Source of the DNA: Bradyrhizobium sp. 141
GTDB lineage: Bacteria; Pseudomonadota; Alphaproteobacteria; Rhizobiales; Xanthobacteraceae
Length of the DNA stretch: 64,000 nucleotides
Assembly (NCBI RefSeq): GCF_023074055.1
Contig: NZ_JADPKR010000016.1
Span: 1 to 64,000, forward strand
Reading direction: 5' to 3'
A program made the position numbers and the translations under genes. The notes below the pieces were generated by a model. It was given only the letters and a program-made list of their open reading frames with translations. It made no database searches and was not told the DNA's origin. Below are positions 1-7,827 of this stretch, piece by piece. Position 1 is the first letter of the stretch, and every line of letters starts with the position of its first letter.

Positions 1-337
1 CCCCCCTCCCTGACCCTCCCCCACAAGGGGAGAGGGAACGGCGAGGGTGCTGCCCTTCGCCAACCCGTGGCCCAGAAATGCCAGAGTGCAATAGCTCAAC
101 CCCCGGTTCCCCACCCGGGGAACCTCGCCCTAACCTAGATTAAATTTCGCAACGCACCCTCTTGGCGCGTTGCGTTGCACAATGTTGACACGATAGGCAG
201 CCATAATCTGGGCACTGGGCGAGCCACATCGTTTGTTTCGCGTTTCCAGTCTTCGTTCCCGCCATCAGATGGCCCCGGTTGGCCGGCGGGCGCGCCAGAA
301 GGCTCACTCCATTTTTTCATTATCGTGAGGGACGACC
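1..337. other. Intergenic region with repeat fragment and hairpin
   Basis: No gene is seen here. The first ~40 bases (runs of C, then CAAGGGGAGAGGG) look like the end of the same kind of palindromic intergenic repeat found at 11.5 and 25.5 kb. A perfect hairpin with 8-bp arms (GGTTCCCC / GGGGAACC) lies at 105-124 without a T-tract. No convincing promoter with correct spacing was found ahead of the phasin gene. Confidence 0.5.
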
Positions 338-772
338 ATGACAGGTGCGACTGATCCGTTTTCTGCCTCGATCATTCCGTTCGAGGTTCCCGAGCAGATG
401 CGTGCGTTCGCCGAAAAGGGCGTGTCGCAGGCCCGCGAAAGCTACGCCAAGTTCAAGGACGCGGCCGAGACCCACAACGGCACCGTCGAGGCCGTGTTCA
501 CCTCGGCCTCCAAGGGCGCGAGCGAGTACACCGCCAAGCTGGTCGAGTTCATGAAGGCCAACAGCAACGCCCAGCTCGACTTCGCCCAGCAGCTGTTCGG
601 CCTGAAGTCGCCGGCCGAAGCGATGGAGCTGTGGACCGGCCACACCCGCACCCAGCTTGAGACCTTCCAGTCCCAGGCCAAGGAGCTGGTCGAGCTCACC
701 CAGCGCGTCGCCGCCGAGACCGCCGAGCCGATCAAGGCCAGCGCCTCGAAGTTCTACAAGCCCGCCGCCTGA
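338..772 (+). CDS. Phasin family protein
   Basis: The 144-residue protein has the composition and helical pattern of phasins, small amphipathic proteins that coat polyhydroxyalkanoate granules in the cytoplasm. It is almost entirely helical, has no cysteine, and shows the typical segments EQMRAFAEKGVSQARESY near residue 20 and a C-terminal helix ending in ASKFYKPAA. Length matches the short rhizobial phasins. The ATG at 338 has a GAGGGA ribosome site about 6 bases upstream. A strong terminator follows 25 bases after the stop, so it is probably a single-gene transcript. Which of the several paralogues usually present it corresponds to cannot be told from the sequence alone. Confidence 0.88.
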   Translation: MTGATDPFSASIIPFEVPEQMRAFAEKGVSQARESYAKFKDAAETHNGTVEAVFTSASKGASEYTAKLVEFMKANSNAQLDFAQQLFGLKSPAEAMELWTGHTRTQLETFQSQAKELVELTQRVAAETAEPIKASASKFYKPAA

Positions 773-796
773 TCTGGCCGGCTGGTTGTCGATCAG

Positions 797-825
797 AAAC
801 CCGGGCTGAAAGGCCCGGGTTTTTC
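797..825 (+). terminator. Rho-independent terminator of the phasin gene
   Basis: AACCCGGGC and GCCCGGGTT form a 9-bp stem around a short A-rich loop, followed directly by TTTTC. It lies 25 bases after the phasin stop codon. Confidence 0.9.
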
Positions 826-865
826 TTTGCCTCTCCCGCTTGCACACGTGGAAATCCAGGAAGGT

Positions 866-952
866 CGTCATGTCCGGGCTTGTCCCGGGCATCCACGTTC
901 TCAGTGCCGCGGGCAAAGGCGTGGATGGCCGGGACAAGCCCGGCCATGACGA
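866..952. repeat. Palindromic intergenic repeat, family A, copy 1
   Basis: The arms read CGTCATGTCCGGGCTTGTCC and, as the inverse, GGACAAGCCCGGCCATGACG, with an internal ATCCACGTTC / GTGGATGG arm, so the whole ~87 bp folds into one long hairpin. Further copies are at 9251-9335, 39759-39844 and 53230-53353. Confidence 0.9.
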
Positions 953-1106
953 TGTGGAAGAGCTTGAAGCGTCCGAACGTGATTTCGGCTGGTTTTTCAC
1001 CCCACTGCGGCCTTGCCAAACCGGGCCGTTACACCTAGTTTCCGCCCCGTCCAGCCCCCCTCGGTCGACGGCCTTTTCAGGTAGCCTAAGGGCGGCTCGC
1101 CAGGAT

Positions 1107-1183
1107 GCAGTTGTAGCTCAGTTGGTTAGAGCGCCTGTCTGTGGAACAGGAGGTCGGTGGTTCGAGCCCACCCAACTGTACCA
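1107..1183 (+). tRNA. tRNA-His (GTG)
   Basis: A complete cloverleaf with encoded CCA: acceptor GCAGTTG/CAACTGT, anticodon stem CCTGT/ACAGG around loop CTGTGGA (anticodon GTG), variable AGGTC, T arm GGTGG TTCGAGC CCACC. The first pair is G1:U72, the discriminator is A73 and the base before G1 is T, so the usual G-1:C73 identity pair is not encoded. This is a known peculiarity of alphaproteobacterial tRNA-His. The accessory patch begins immediately downstream, as is common next to tRNA genes, but I found no second copy of the tRNA 3' end in the window. Confidence 0.97.
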
Positions 1184-1287
1184 ATAATTCAAGTGTTCGT
1201 CGGCAATGCAATGCGGCTGCAGTAGCGACCGCGAATCGCCCTGCAGAGTTGGCCGCGTAGGTGCCTTTACGCGTCGACTAAGGCCCT

Positions 1288-1524
1288 TCATGCAGTATGG
1301 ACACTGCCCTGTGTATCGATGTAGCGCGAACCTAGACTGAGGACATATCGCTTCGCCTCGGCAATGGTCGGAAAGCCAGGCACAGGATACGGCGGCTGCC
1401 AATAAGTTGGCCCGGTCCCTTTGTCTTGATTCTCCATGCCTTGTCCGTCCCGGCAGAACTTGCAACTCGCCTCGTGAATTCGCGCCCGACCGCTCGGGGG
1501 AATGACCTTGACGTGATATGCCAT
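1288..1524 (-). CDS. Small conserved-type hypothetical protein
   Basis: A 78-residue soluble protein starting MAYHVKVIPPSGRARIHEAS. The ATG at 1524 has an AGGTGG ribosome site 4-5 bases upstream, which favours it over an in-frame start ten codons earlier. A CKFCRDGQG motif (Cys-x2-Cys followed by Asp-Gly) near residue 24 recalls a family of small rhizobial proteins with a HRADCxxCNDGxG motif, and the later part (WQPPYPVPGFPTIAEAKRYV) also fits that pattern. Function is unknown; a small metal-binding or nucleic-acid-binding role is only a guess. It is transcribed toward the tRNA-His and stands alone. Confidence 0.6.
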   Translation of the reverse strand: MAYHVKVIPPSGRARIHEASCKFCRDGQGMENQDKGTGPTYWQPPYPVPGFPTIAEAKRYVLSLGSRYIDTQGSVHTA

Positions 1525-1661
1525 AGCGCCACCTACTTCCCGTAAAGAGCACAACCTATTCGGCTAACGTCGGGGCCAGGGGAGGGCAAGCCAATGACGG
1601 CGGGGAGAGCGGCAGGACGAGACCGGACTTGTGTTTCGCTCCAACGCTACCTGAGCGAGCA

Positions 1662-2450
<789 letters not shown>

Positions 2451-2581
2451 TCGTGATGGGCCGCAAAGCTGAAAATGGTGCCAAGCGAATTACAGTGATG
2501 CTAGAGCCGAGGCTACCGCCCATGCTGTTGCTTCAGACAACAAGCATTGGCCACAGCAGGAGCAGAAAGATTATAGCCGGG

Positions 2582-2667
2582 AATTACGGTGACAGTGCAC
2601 CAAACTTTCGTAGATGACCCCATCGGCAACGCTGCTCAAAACCAGCTTTGTGCGCGGTCACCGTAGC
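2582..2667. mobile_element. MITE-like inverted-repeat element, copy 1
   Basis: Left arm ATTACGGTGACAGTGCAC at 2583 and right arm GTGCGCGGTCACCGTAGC ending at 2667 are imperfect inverted repeats around ~50 bases. The interior shares GCAACGCTG and TCAAA with the element at 5281-5372. It carries no gene. It lies just ahead of the TenA homologue and contains an in-frame upstream ATG at 2614. Confidence 0.65.
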
Positions 2668-2694
2668 TCCTCGGTTCGCAATGCGCTATCGGTA

Positions 2695-3414
2695 ATGAGC
2701 CAAGACGTTCATGGACAAGCAAGCCAAGCGGAAAAGATCGTGAGTTTCTTCGAGCGTCTCAAGACAGAAGCATCCGTTGAATGGCGGGCCTACACCGAAC
2801 ATCCCTTCACGAAGGGATTGGCAGACGGCTCGCTCCCCGAAGCGGCGTTTCGTCACTACCTCGTTCAGGACTACCTGTTTCTCATCGAGTTTGCTCGCGC
2901 CTACGCGCTCGCGGTCTACAAGTCGCCCAGGCTTGCCGACATGCGTGAGGCAGCGGCCGGCCTGTCGGCCATCCTCGATGTCGAGATGAACCTGCATGTG
3001 AAGCTCTGTGCCGATTGGGGTCTATCCCCGGCCGACCTTGAACAGGCCCCTCCGGCGGCCGAGATGCTGGCCTATACACGCTACGTGCTCGACGCGGGAA
3101 TGCGCGGCGATCTGCTGGCGCTCAAGGTGGCGCTTGCCCCCTGCGTGATCGGGTACGCGGAGATCGCAACGCGGCTTTTCTCGCGACCCGATGCTGGCGC
3201 TGCGACGAACGCCTATCGCGTCTGGATCGCCGAGTACGCCAGCGTACCGTACCAGGAGGTCGCTGCCAAGGCGCGGGCGCACCTGGAGCATCTCGCCGAT
3301 CTCTACGCCACGCCGGCCCGCGAGGCGGAGCTGATCGCGATCTTCAAGGAAGCCACGCGGCTCGAGGCAGACTTCTGGGAGATGTCCTGGCGCGCGGGCC
3401 AGCGCGTTCAATAG
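2695..3414 (+). CDS. TenA family protein (thiaminase II-like)
   Basis: A 239-residue TenA/heme-oxygenase-fold protein. TenA hydrolyses aminopyrimidines in thiamine salvage. Motifs seen: EHPFTKGLADGSLPEAAFRHYLVQDY near the N-terminus, the LAPCVIGYAEIA segment holding the expected catalytic Cys, and the C-terminal FWEMSW with the acidic residue near the end. Length is typical. The ATG at 2695 is chosen because the earlier in-frame ATG at 2614 lies inside the repeat element and gives a non-family extension; neither has a good ribosome site. No thi genes and no TPP riboswitch are visible nearby, so it may be a salvage enzyme or a functionally drifted TenA-like protein. Confidence 0.85.
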   Translation: MSQDVHGQASQAEKIVSFFERLKTEASVEWRAYTEHPFTKGLADGSLPEAAFRHYLVQDYLFLIEFARAYALAVYKSPRLADMREAAAGLSAILDVEMNLHVKLCADWGLSPADLEQAPPAAEMLAYTRYVLDAGMRGDLLALKVALAPCVIGYAEIATRLFSRPDAGAATNAYRVWIAEYASVPYQEVAAKARAHLEHLADLYATPAREAELIAIFKEATRLEADFWEMSWRAGQRVQ

Positions 3415-3432
3415 CCCTTTCGGCAGTCATCA

Positions 3433-3459
3433 GAATTGCGGTGACAATGCACGAATCTT
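3433..3459. mobile_element. Single arm of the MITE-like element
   Basis: GAATTGCGGTGACAATGCAC resembles the left arm of the elements at 2582 and 5281 (two mismatches) but no matching right arm follows, so it looks like a decayed remnant just after the TenA gene. Confidence 0.45.
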
Positions 3460-3474
3460 ACGCAGGCACGCCCC

Positions 3475-3879
3475 TCACGCAATCATCGCCTTGATCTGCG
3501 CCGTATCCGCAAACTCAATCAACTCCGCGATCTTGCCGTCCTGAAATCTGAACAGGTCCAGGATCTCGGTGCTGAAAGTCTTTCCGGTCGGGTGGTGTCG
3601 CACGTTGACGCGCGAATGGACGGCGACGCGATCGCCGTCGACCAGCTCGGCCAGGATCTCGCGGCCTTCGAAGCCGAAGTCGGCGATCAATTGACTGAAA
3701 GCCCCACGCAGGGTCGGGTGGCCCTGCATACTCCCCGTCAATTCGAGCGCGCTCTTGTCACCCATCAAGGTGAATGCGCCCTCGGGATGAAAAGCCGACA
3801 CCAGGCCCTCGACGTCGCCGTCGCCGCGCGCGGCGTAGGCGGCCCTGATCAATGCGAGCATGTCTTCGCGCTGTCCCAT
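3475..3879 (-). CDS. SnoaL/NTF2-like protein
   Basis: A 134-residue cone-fold protein of the nuclear-transport-factor-2/SnoaL superfamily, which includes ketosteroid isomerases, polyketide cyclases and many uncharacterised proteins. Visible hallmarks are the N-terminal helix with AAYAARGDGDVEGLVSAFHP, the central VAVHSRVNVRHHPTGKTF strands and the C-terminal LFRFQDGKIAELIEFADTAQ, a very typical ending. The ATG at 3879 is preceded by GGGAGGG about 5 bases upstream, better than the start six codons earlier. It converges with the TenA gene. Ligand or substrate cannot be inferred. Confidence 0.8.
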   Translation of the reverse strand: MGQREDMLALIRAAYAARGDGDVEGLVSAFHPEGAFTLMGDKSALELTGSMQGHPTLRGAFSQLIADFGFEGREILAELVDGDRVAVHSRVNVRHHPTGKTFSTEILDLFRFQDGKIAELIEFADTAQIKAMIA

Positions 3880-4099
3880 GTCACCCTCCCTGCACACGTA
3901 TCAGGGCAGCCTAGCGACCTTTGCGTGTAAAGGCAAAATCATCGAAATGGGGGGCGAGCGCTCGGCGCGCCACGAAGCAGGATCGTTGACTTTCGTTCCC
4001 CGGGTTCAGGAGAAAACCGCAGTCAACAGCGGCGAACCTTTTCAAGGCCTTGGGTGTTTGTAGCTGCGGCAGGACGAACAACGCTGAGGGAGCTGAGAC

Positions 4100-4174
4100 A
4101 TGAACGGAATTATCTATCTGGTCGGCCTCGTCGTCGTGATTGCTGCGGTGCTCTCGTTCCTGGGCCTGCGCTGA
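4100..4174 (+). CDS. Tiny single-span membrane protein (24 aa)
   Basis: ATG at 4100 opens a 24-residue peptide, MNGIIYLVGLVVVIAAVLSF followed by LGLR and a stop. It is a single hydrophobic helix with a C-terminal arginine, a form I recall as a conserved mini-protein in Bradyrhizobium. A GAGGGAG ribosome site lies about 8 bases upstream. Function is unknown; similar tiny membrane proteins often act as small stress or membrane-complex modulators. Confidence 0.6.
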   Translation: MNGIIYLVGLVVVIAAVLSFLGLR

Positions 4175-4228
4175 TTAGCTGTTAAGCCCGGTGAGGCGGC
4201 GCAGCGTCGCGCGCTAAGCGCCGACACC

Positions 4229-5167
4229 TCACCTCGCCACCACCCACACCACCACCGGCAGCGTCACCGCCGCCAGCAACGTCCCTAGCGCGACCGCGCC
4301 CGACACCGGGTTCACGAGCCGCTGATACTGCACCGCGAAGATATACGCGTTGGCGCCGGTCGGCATCGCCGCGAACAGCACGATGACGCCGGCGGCTAAT
4401 GGCGGCAGATCGAGCAGCTTTGCCAGCACGAACGCCGCCGCGGGCATCGCTGCAAGCTTCAGCGCGCACATCACCAAAATGCTCAGCTTCTCGCCCTTCA
4501 CTTCGAAGCGAAACAAATTGATGCCGAGCGCGATCAGCGCTGTTGGCGAGCCTGCCTGCGCCAGCAGCTCGATGGTGCGGTCGATGACGGGCGTGAGGCC
4601 GAGGCCGGTGAAGCGCCAGACCACGCAGAGGCCGATCGCCAGCATCAGCGGATTGCGTGCGAGATCTGTGAGCACCGGCCATATCACCGACAGCGCCGAG
4701 CCGGTCCGCTTGCGGCTGACCAGCTCCATCTGCAGGATGCCGCAGAGCCAGAGCAGCGGCGTGTTCACCGACAGGATCAGCGCCATCGGCCCCGCGGCCT
4801 CATTGCCGAGCGCCGATAGCGTCAAGGGAATGCCGAGCATCACGATGTTGCCGTAGACCGAGCCGATCGCGAACACGACACCGGCCTCGCGCTCTTCGCG
4901 CCGCTGGCGCAGCAGCGCCGAGATCGCCAGCGCCGCGATCCAGATGATGGCGAGCGCGCCGTAATAGGCACCCCACATTCTGAAAGGGCTGACATCGGGG
5001 AATTCCGAGACGACGATGGTGCGGAACAGAAGGGCAGGGATCGCGATGCTGAAGGCGAATTCGCTGATGCCCTTGTGCGCGCCCTCCGAGACGAAGCGAA
5101 ACAGCACCGCGGCATAGCCGGCCGCGATCAGCGCAAACACCGGCGCGACGATCAGCAACGTGGCCAT
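4229..5167 (-). CDS. AEC family permease (auxin efflux carrier type)
   Basis: A 312-residue integral membrane protein with about ten predicted helices. The N-terminal LLIVAPVFALIAAGYAAV, the GNIVMLGIPL segment after the cytoplasmic loop and the C-terminal FAAMPTGANAYIFAVQY motif are typical of the auxin efflux carrier/AEC family, whose bacterial members export or import small organic acids such as malonate or malate. The stop codon of a CoA-lyase gene remnant lies only 5 bases upstream of its ATG, so it was probably once the second gene of a CoA-lyase-permease operon. Substrate cannot be fixed from sequence. Confidence 0.9.
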   Translation of the reverse strand: MATLLIVAPVFALIAAGYAAVLFRFVSEGAHKGISEFAFSIAIPALLFRTIVVSEFPDVSPFRMWGAYYGALAIIWIAALAISALLRQRREEREAGVVFAIGSVYGNIVMLGIPLTLSALGNEAAGPMALILSVNTPLLWLCGILQMELVSRKRTGSALSVIWPVLTDLARNPLMLAIGLCVVWRFTGLGLTPVIDRTIELLAQAGSPTALIALGINLFRFEVKGEKLSILVMCALKLAAMPAAAFVLAKLLDLPPLAAGVIVLFAAMPTGANAYIFAVQYQRLVNPVSGAVALGTLLAAVTLPVVVWVVAR

Positions 5168-5172
5168 GCGCC

Positions 5173-5250
5173 CTACGCCCCCAGCCCGATGATCCTGTGC
5201 GCCATCCGCACATTGGCATAGTCGATCATCTTGCCTTCCAGCGTCACCGC
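5173..5250 (-). pseudogene. 3' remnant of a CoA ester lyase (HpcH/HpaI) gene
   Basis: Read on the minus strand this stretch encodes AVTLEGKMIDYANVRMAHRI followed by IGLGA and TAG, nearly identical to the last ~25 residues of the intact CoA lyase at 6902. Homology ends abruptly at about 5251, beside a repeat-derived sequence. It is the last piece of a deleted paralogue that sat directly ahead of the AEC permease. Confidence 0.85.
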
Positions 5251-5280
5251 TCCTGATGACGGTGGCAGTGCTTGATTCTG

Positions 5281-5372
5281 ATTACGGTGACAGTGCACAA
5301 AAACTTCCGCACCGCAGAGCGCACGTTAGCCGCAACGCTGATCAAAGACAATTTGTGCACCGCCACCGTAAC
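5281..5372. mobile_element. MITE-like inverted-repeat element, copy 2, with 8-bp flanking duplication
   Basis: The element begins ATTACGGTGACAGTGCACAA and ends with the imperfect inverse TTGTGCACCGCCACCGTAAC. The 8-mer TGATTCTG occurs directly before it (5273-5280) and directly after it (5373-5380), which looks like a target-site duplication. A further decayed arm (GACGGTGGCAGTGC) lies at 5258-5271. No coding capacity. Confidence 0.7.
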
Positions 5373-5580
5373 TGATTCTGAGGACTGAGGACGCCGTGAC
5401 GACCTCTTCCCGCCACCACCAACAGGTTGATGTTGAGAGCGATCACGCCGCTCCGCCTGCGCAAAGTGCTCCATTGTCCTGTCGACGACGAAATCAGAGG
5501 CCGTCCCGGCCGCTCTTGCCTGCAACCTGCAGCCCATGGACGAGTTTACGTGGAAATCCGGTAGAAGTCCGGGGAAAGCG

Positions 5581-5608
5581 GCCGGACGGCAATTGCCGGA
5601 CGGCAATC
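5581..5608. promoter_or_regulatory. Overlapping palindromes ahead of the LuxR-type gene
   Basis: A 14-bp unit GCCGGACGGCAAT(T/C) is tandemly repeated. This creates CGGCAATTGCCG (5587-5598) and ATTGCCG-GA-CGGCAAT (5592-5607), both perfect inverted repeats, about 45 bases before the regulator start. It is a plausible operator for a dimeric regulator; autoregulation is inference. Confidence 0.45.
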
Positions 5609-5649
5609 TCGTGTAACCTGAATGCATTCTTTTTATTGATCGGGACCCC

Positions 5650-6789
5650 ATGGCCCTTGCCGCCGACCGCCTCCTCGCTGCCGTCGAAGCGATCTACGAT
5701 ACGGCAGCGAGCCCGTCATTCTGGCCATCCGCTCTTGGCAAGATCGCAGACTGCTTCGATGACGCCGGCGCGATCCTGCAATGGCGAAGGGACGACGGGG
5801 CTTTCGGAGCCCTCGCCTCCGAAAGCCTCGCGCCCGCGCTCGCCGACTATGGGACGCGTTGGGCGCAGCACGATTTCAAGGCCGAACGTTGCGTCTCGTC
5901 CGGCCTTTATGTCAGCGGCGAGCCCTTCACCGATCGACACATCGGCCCGATCGACGACGCCTACCTCAACCATCCGTTCAGCAGGGAATTCCTTGCAAGG
6001 CACGGTTTGGGCTGGTTCGGATCGATCGGGGTATCACCCGACCCACGGATCCTCGTGGCGCTCAGCGTGCAGCGAGCCTTCGCCAAGCCGCAATTCTCCG
6101 AGGCCGAACTGGACCTGATAGGGACGCTCGGGCGCCACGCCGAGAAATCGTTGCGCCTGTCGATCAGGCTGCTTGATACCGAACTGGCCAATCTCGGCCT
6201 TGGCGACGCCCTTGCGCGGATCGGCATCGGCGTGTTTGCGCTGGACTCGTCGGCGCGTGTGCTGTTCGCCAATCCGGTTGGGGAAAGCCTTCTCGGCGAG
6301 GTGTTCGACCTCGTGAACGATCGTCTGCGTGTTCGCATGGCGGCGAGCCGGGCGCCGTTCGAGGCCGCTATGACGCAAACGCTTCGCGCCGAGGCGCGCG
6401 ATCTGCTGGCCGAGCCGAGACCCATTCTCGTTGAGTCGAGTGCAACAGGCCGGCGTTTCGTCATCTACCTGCTCCCGATCACCGCCGGCGCACTTTCAGA
6501 CAGCCATTTTCTGACCCGCACGCGAGCGATCGTGCTCGCGATCGAGCAGAAATCTGCCGAGCCGCCGGATCCCGCCATCGTGCGGGACATCTTGGGCTTG
6601 ACGCTCGGGGAGGCCAGGATCGCCTCGCTGGTGGGTTCGGGCGTTCCGCCGAAACAAGCTGCGGGCCGGCTCGGGATTGCGGAAGACACGGCGCGCAATG
6701 TGCTGAAGCGCGTATTTCAGAAGCTCGGCATATCCAGGCAAAGCGAGCTCGCGGCGCTGCTCGGCCGGCTCGTGTTGCGAAGGCCTTGA
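5650..6789 (+). CDS. LuxR-family transcriptional regulator
   Basis: A 379-residue regulator with a C-terminal LuxR/FixJ-type helix-turn-helix at about 313-372 (LGLTLGEARIASLVGSGVPP, then AAGRLGIAEDTARNVLKRVF and QKLGISRQSEL). The first ~300 residues contain no recognised acyl-homoserine-lactone domain; the 180-300 region (DALARIGIGVFALDSSARVL) resembles a PAS-like sensor. It faces the CoA-transferase/CoA-lyase operon at 6902-8994 head to tail (convergent), so control of that operon is possible but not shown. Its own promoter region carries the palindromes at 5581-5608. Start ATG 5650 lacks a clear ribosome site. Confidence 0.85.
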   Translation: MALAADRLLAAVEAIYDTAASPSFWPSALGKIADCFDDAGAILQWRRDDGAFGALASESLAPALADYGTRWAQHDFKAERCVSSGLYVSGEPFTDRHIGPIDDAYLNHPFSREFLARHGLGWFGSIGVSPDPRILVALSVQRAFAKPQFSEAELDLIGTLGRHAEKSLRLSIRLLDTELANLGLGDALARIGIGVFALDSSARVLFANPVGESLLGEVFDLVNDRLRVRMAASRAPFEAAMTQTLRAEARDLLAEPRPILVESSATGRRFVIYLLPITAGALSDSHFLTRTRAIVLAIEQKSAEPPDPAIVRDILGLTLGEARIASLVGSGVPPKQAAGRLGIAEDTARNVLKRVFQKLGISRQSELAALLGRLVLRRP

Positions 6790-6901
6790 ATCATCGGCCT
6801 TGCATCCTGGCGCACCCACCAACCCTCAGGCAATGAGCGGATGTTATCGGGAGGAAAATCGGGAGCGAAGGATGCGCGTCGGGAATGGCTTGTAAGCGCC
6901 G

Positions 6902-7825
6902 CTACGACCCCAGTCCGATGATCCGGCGTGCCATCCGCACATTGGCGTAGTCGATCATCTTGCCGTCGAGAGTCACCGCGCCCTGTCCTTTCGCCTCCGC
7001 CTGCTCCATCGCCTCGACGATCAGCCGCGCCTGGGCCAGCTCCTGGTCCGACGGCATGAACGCGCGCAGCGTCGGCTCGATCTGGTCGGGGTGAATGACT
7101 TGCTTGCCGTCAAACCCCATCGCCGCCGCTTTCTGCGCGCTGCTTTCGGTCAGCCTGGAATCGCGGAACGCACCGCAGGGGCCGTCGATGGCGATGAGGC
7201 CGAACGCGCGCGCGGCCACCAGCAGGCGCATCATGGGATAGGCGAACAGGTCCAGGGGAGCGGACGCGTAGCCGCTTTGCGCCGATCCCACATGGCGGTA
7301 GCCGTCCGGCGACACCCCGATGTCGGAGGAGCGGGCGCCGATCGACGCCGCGAAATCGCCGACGCCAAGATGCAGCGCGGCGACGCTGTCGTGACACGCG
7401 GCGAGCGTGTCGACATTGACGAGGCCGAGCGCCGTCTCGATCAGCAATTCCAGCGCGACCGGGGCGGGGCGATCGGAGCCCGCGGCCCGCAACTGCTCGG
7501 CGATCGCAGCGATATCGCCAGCGCGCTCCGCCTTCGGCACGATCACCGCATCCAGCCTCGGAAGTGCCGCCAGCGCGCGGATCTCCTGCGCGATGAAGGC
7601 GCTGTCGACGGCGTTGATCCTCACAGTGACGCGCTTGTTGCCCCAATCGAGCGCGGAGAGGGATTGGACGGCCTCGTTCAGTGCAAGGCTCTTCTCGGAC
7701 GGCGGCACCGCGTCCTCGAGATCCATGAACACGGCATCGGCAACTGAGGTCGCCGCCTTGGCGACGAGGCGGGTGCGATGCGCGGGGACGGCGAGGTAGG
7801 CCCGCGTTGGCCGCAGCGAGGTCAT
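6902..7825 (-). CDS. CoA ester lyase of the HpcH/HpaI (CitE-like) family
   Basis: A 307-residue TIM-barrel lyase. It opens RPTRAYLAVPAHRTRLVAKA and has the acidic metal-binding segment VFMDLEDAVPPSEK, the LELLIETALGLVN motif, and GFDGKQVIHPDQIEP near the C-terminus, all typical of citramalyl-/malyl-/HMG-CoA-type lyases. The ATG at 7825 is chosen because AGGAG lies 8 bases upstream; an alternative GTG at 7831 overlaps the TGA of the upstream CoA-transferase gene and sits too close to that site. Translational coupling with the upstream gene is likely. Together the pair would activate a C4-C6 dicarboxylate as a CoA ester and cleave it; the exact substrate is unknown. Confidence 0.9.
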   Translation of the reverse strand: MTSLRPTRAYLAVPAHRTRLVAKAATSVADAVFMDLEDAVPPSEKSLALNEAVQSLSALDWGNKRVTVRINAVDSAFIAQEIRALAALPRLDAVIVPKAERAGDIAAIAEQLRAAGSDRPAPVALELLIETALGLVNVDTLAACHDSVAALHLGVGDFAASIGARSSDIGVSPDGYRHVGSAQSGYASAPLDLFAYPMMRLLVAARAFGLIAIDGPCGAFRDSRLTESSAQKAAAMGFDGKQVIHPDQIEPTLRAFMPSDQELAQARLIVEAMEQAEAKGQGAVTLDGKMIDYANVRMARRIIGLGS

Positions 7826-7827
7826 CG

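Noticed and set aside
185..207. Sigma-70 promoter TTGACA..CATAAT ahead of the phasin gene
   Set aside because: The two hexamers are only 11 bases apart, too close for a functional promoter.
2583..2694. TPP riboswitch ahead of the TenA gene
   Set aside because: No THI-box-like core (CUGAGA, ACCUGA) is present; the leader is a mobile inverted-repeat element.
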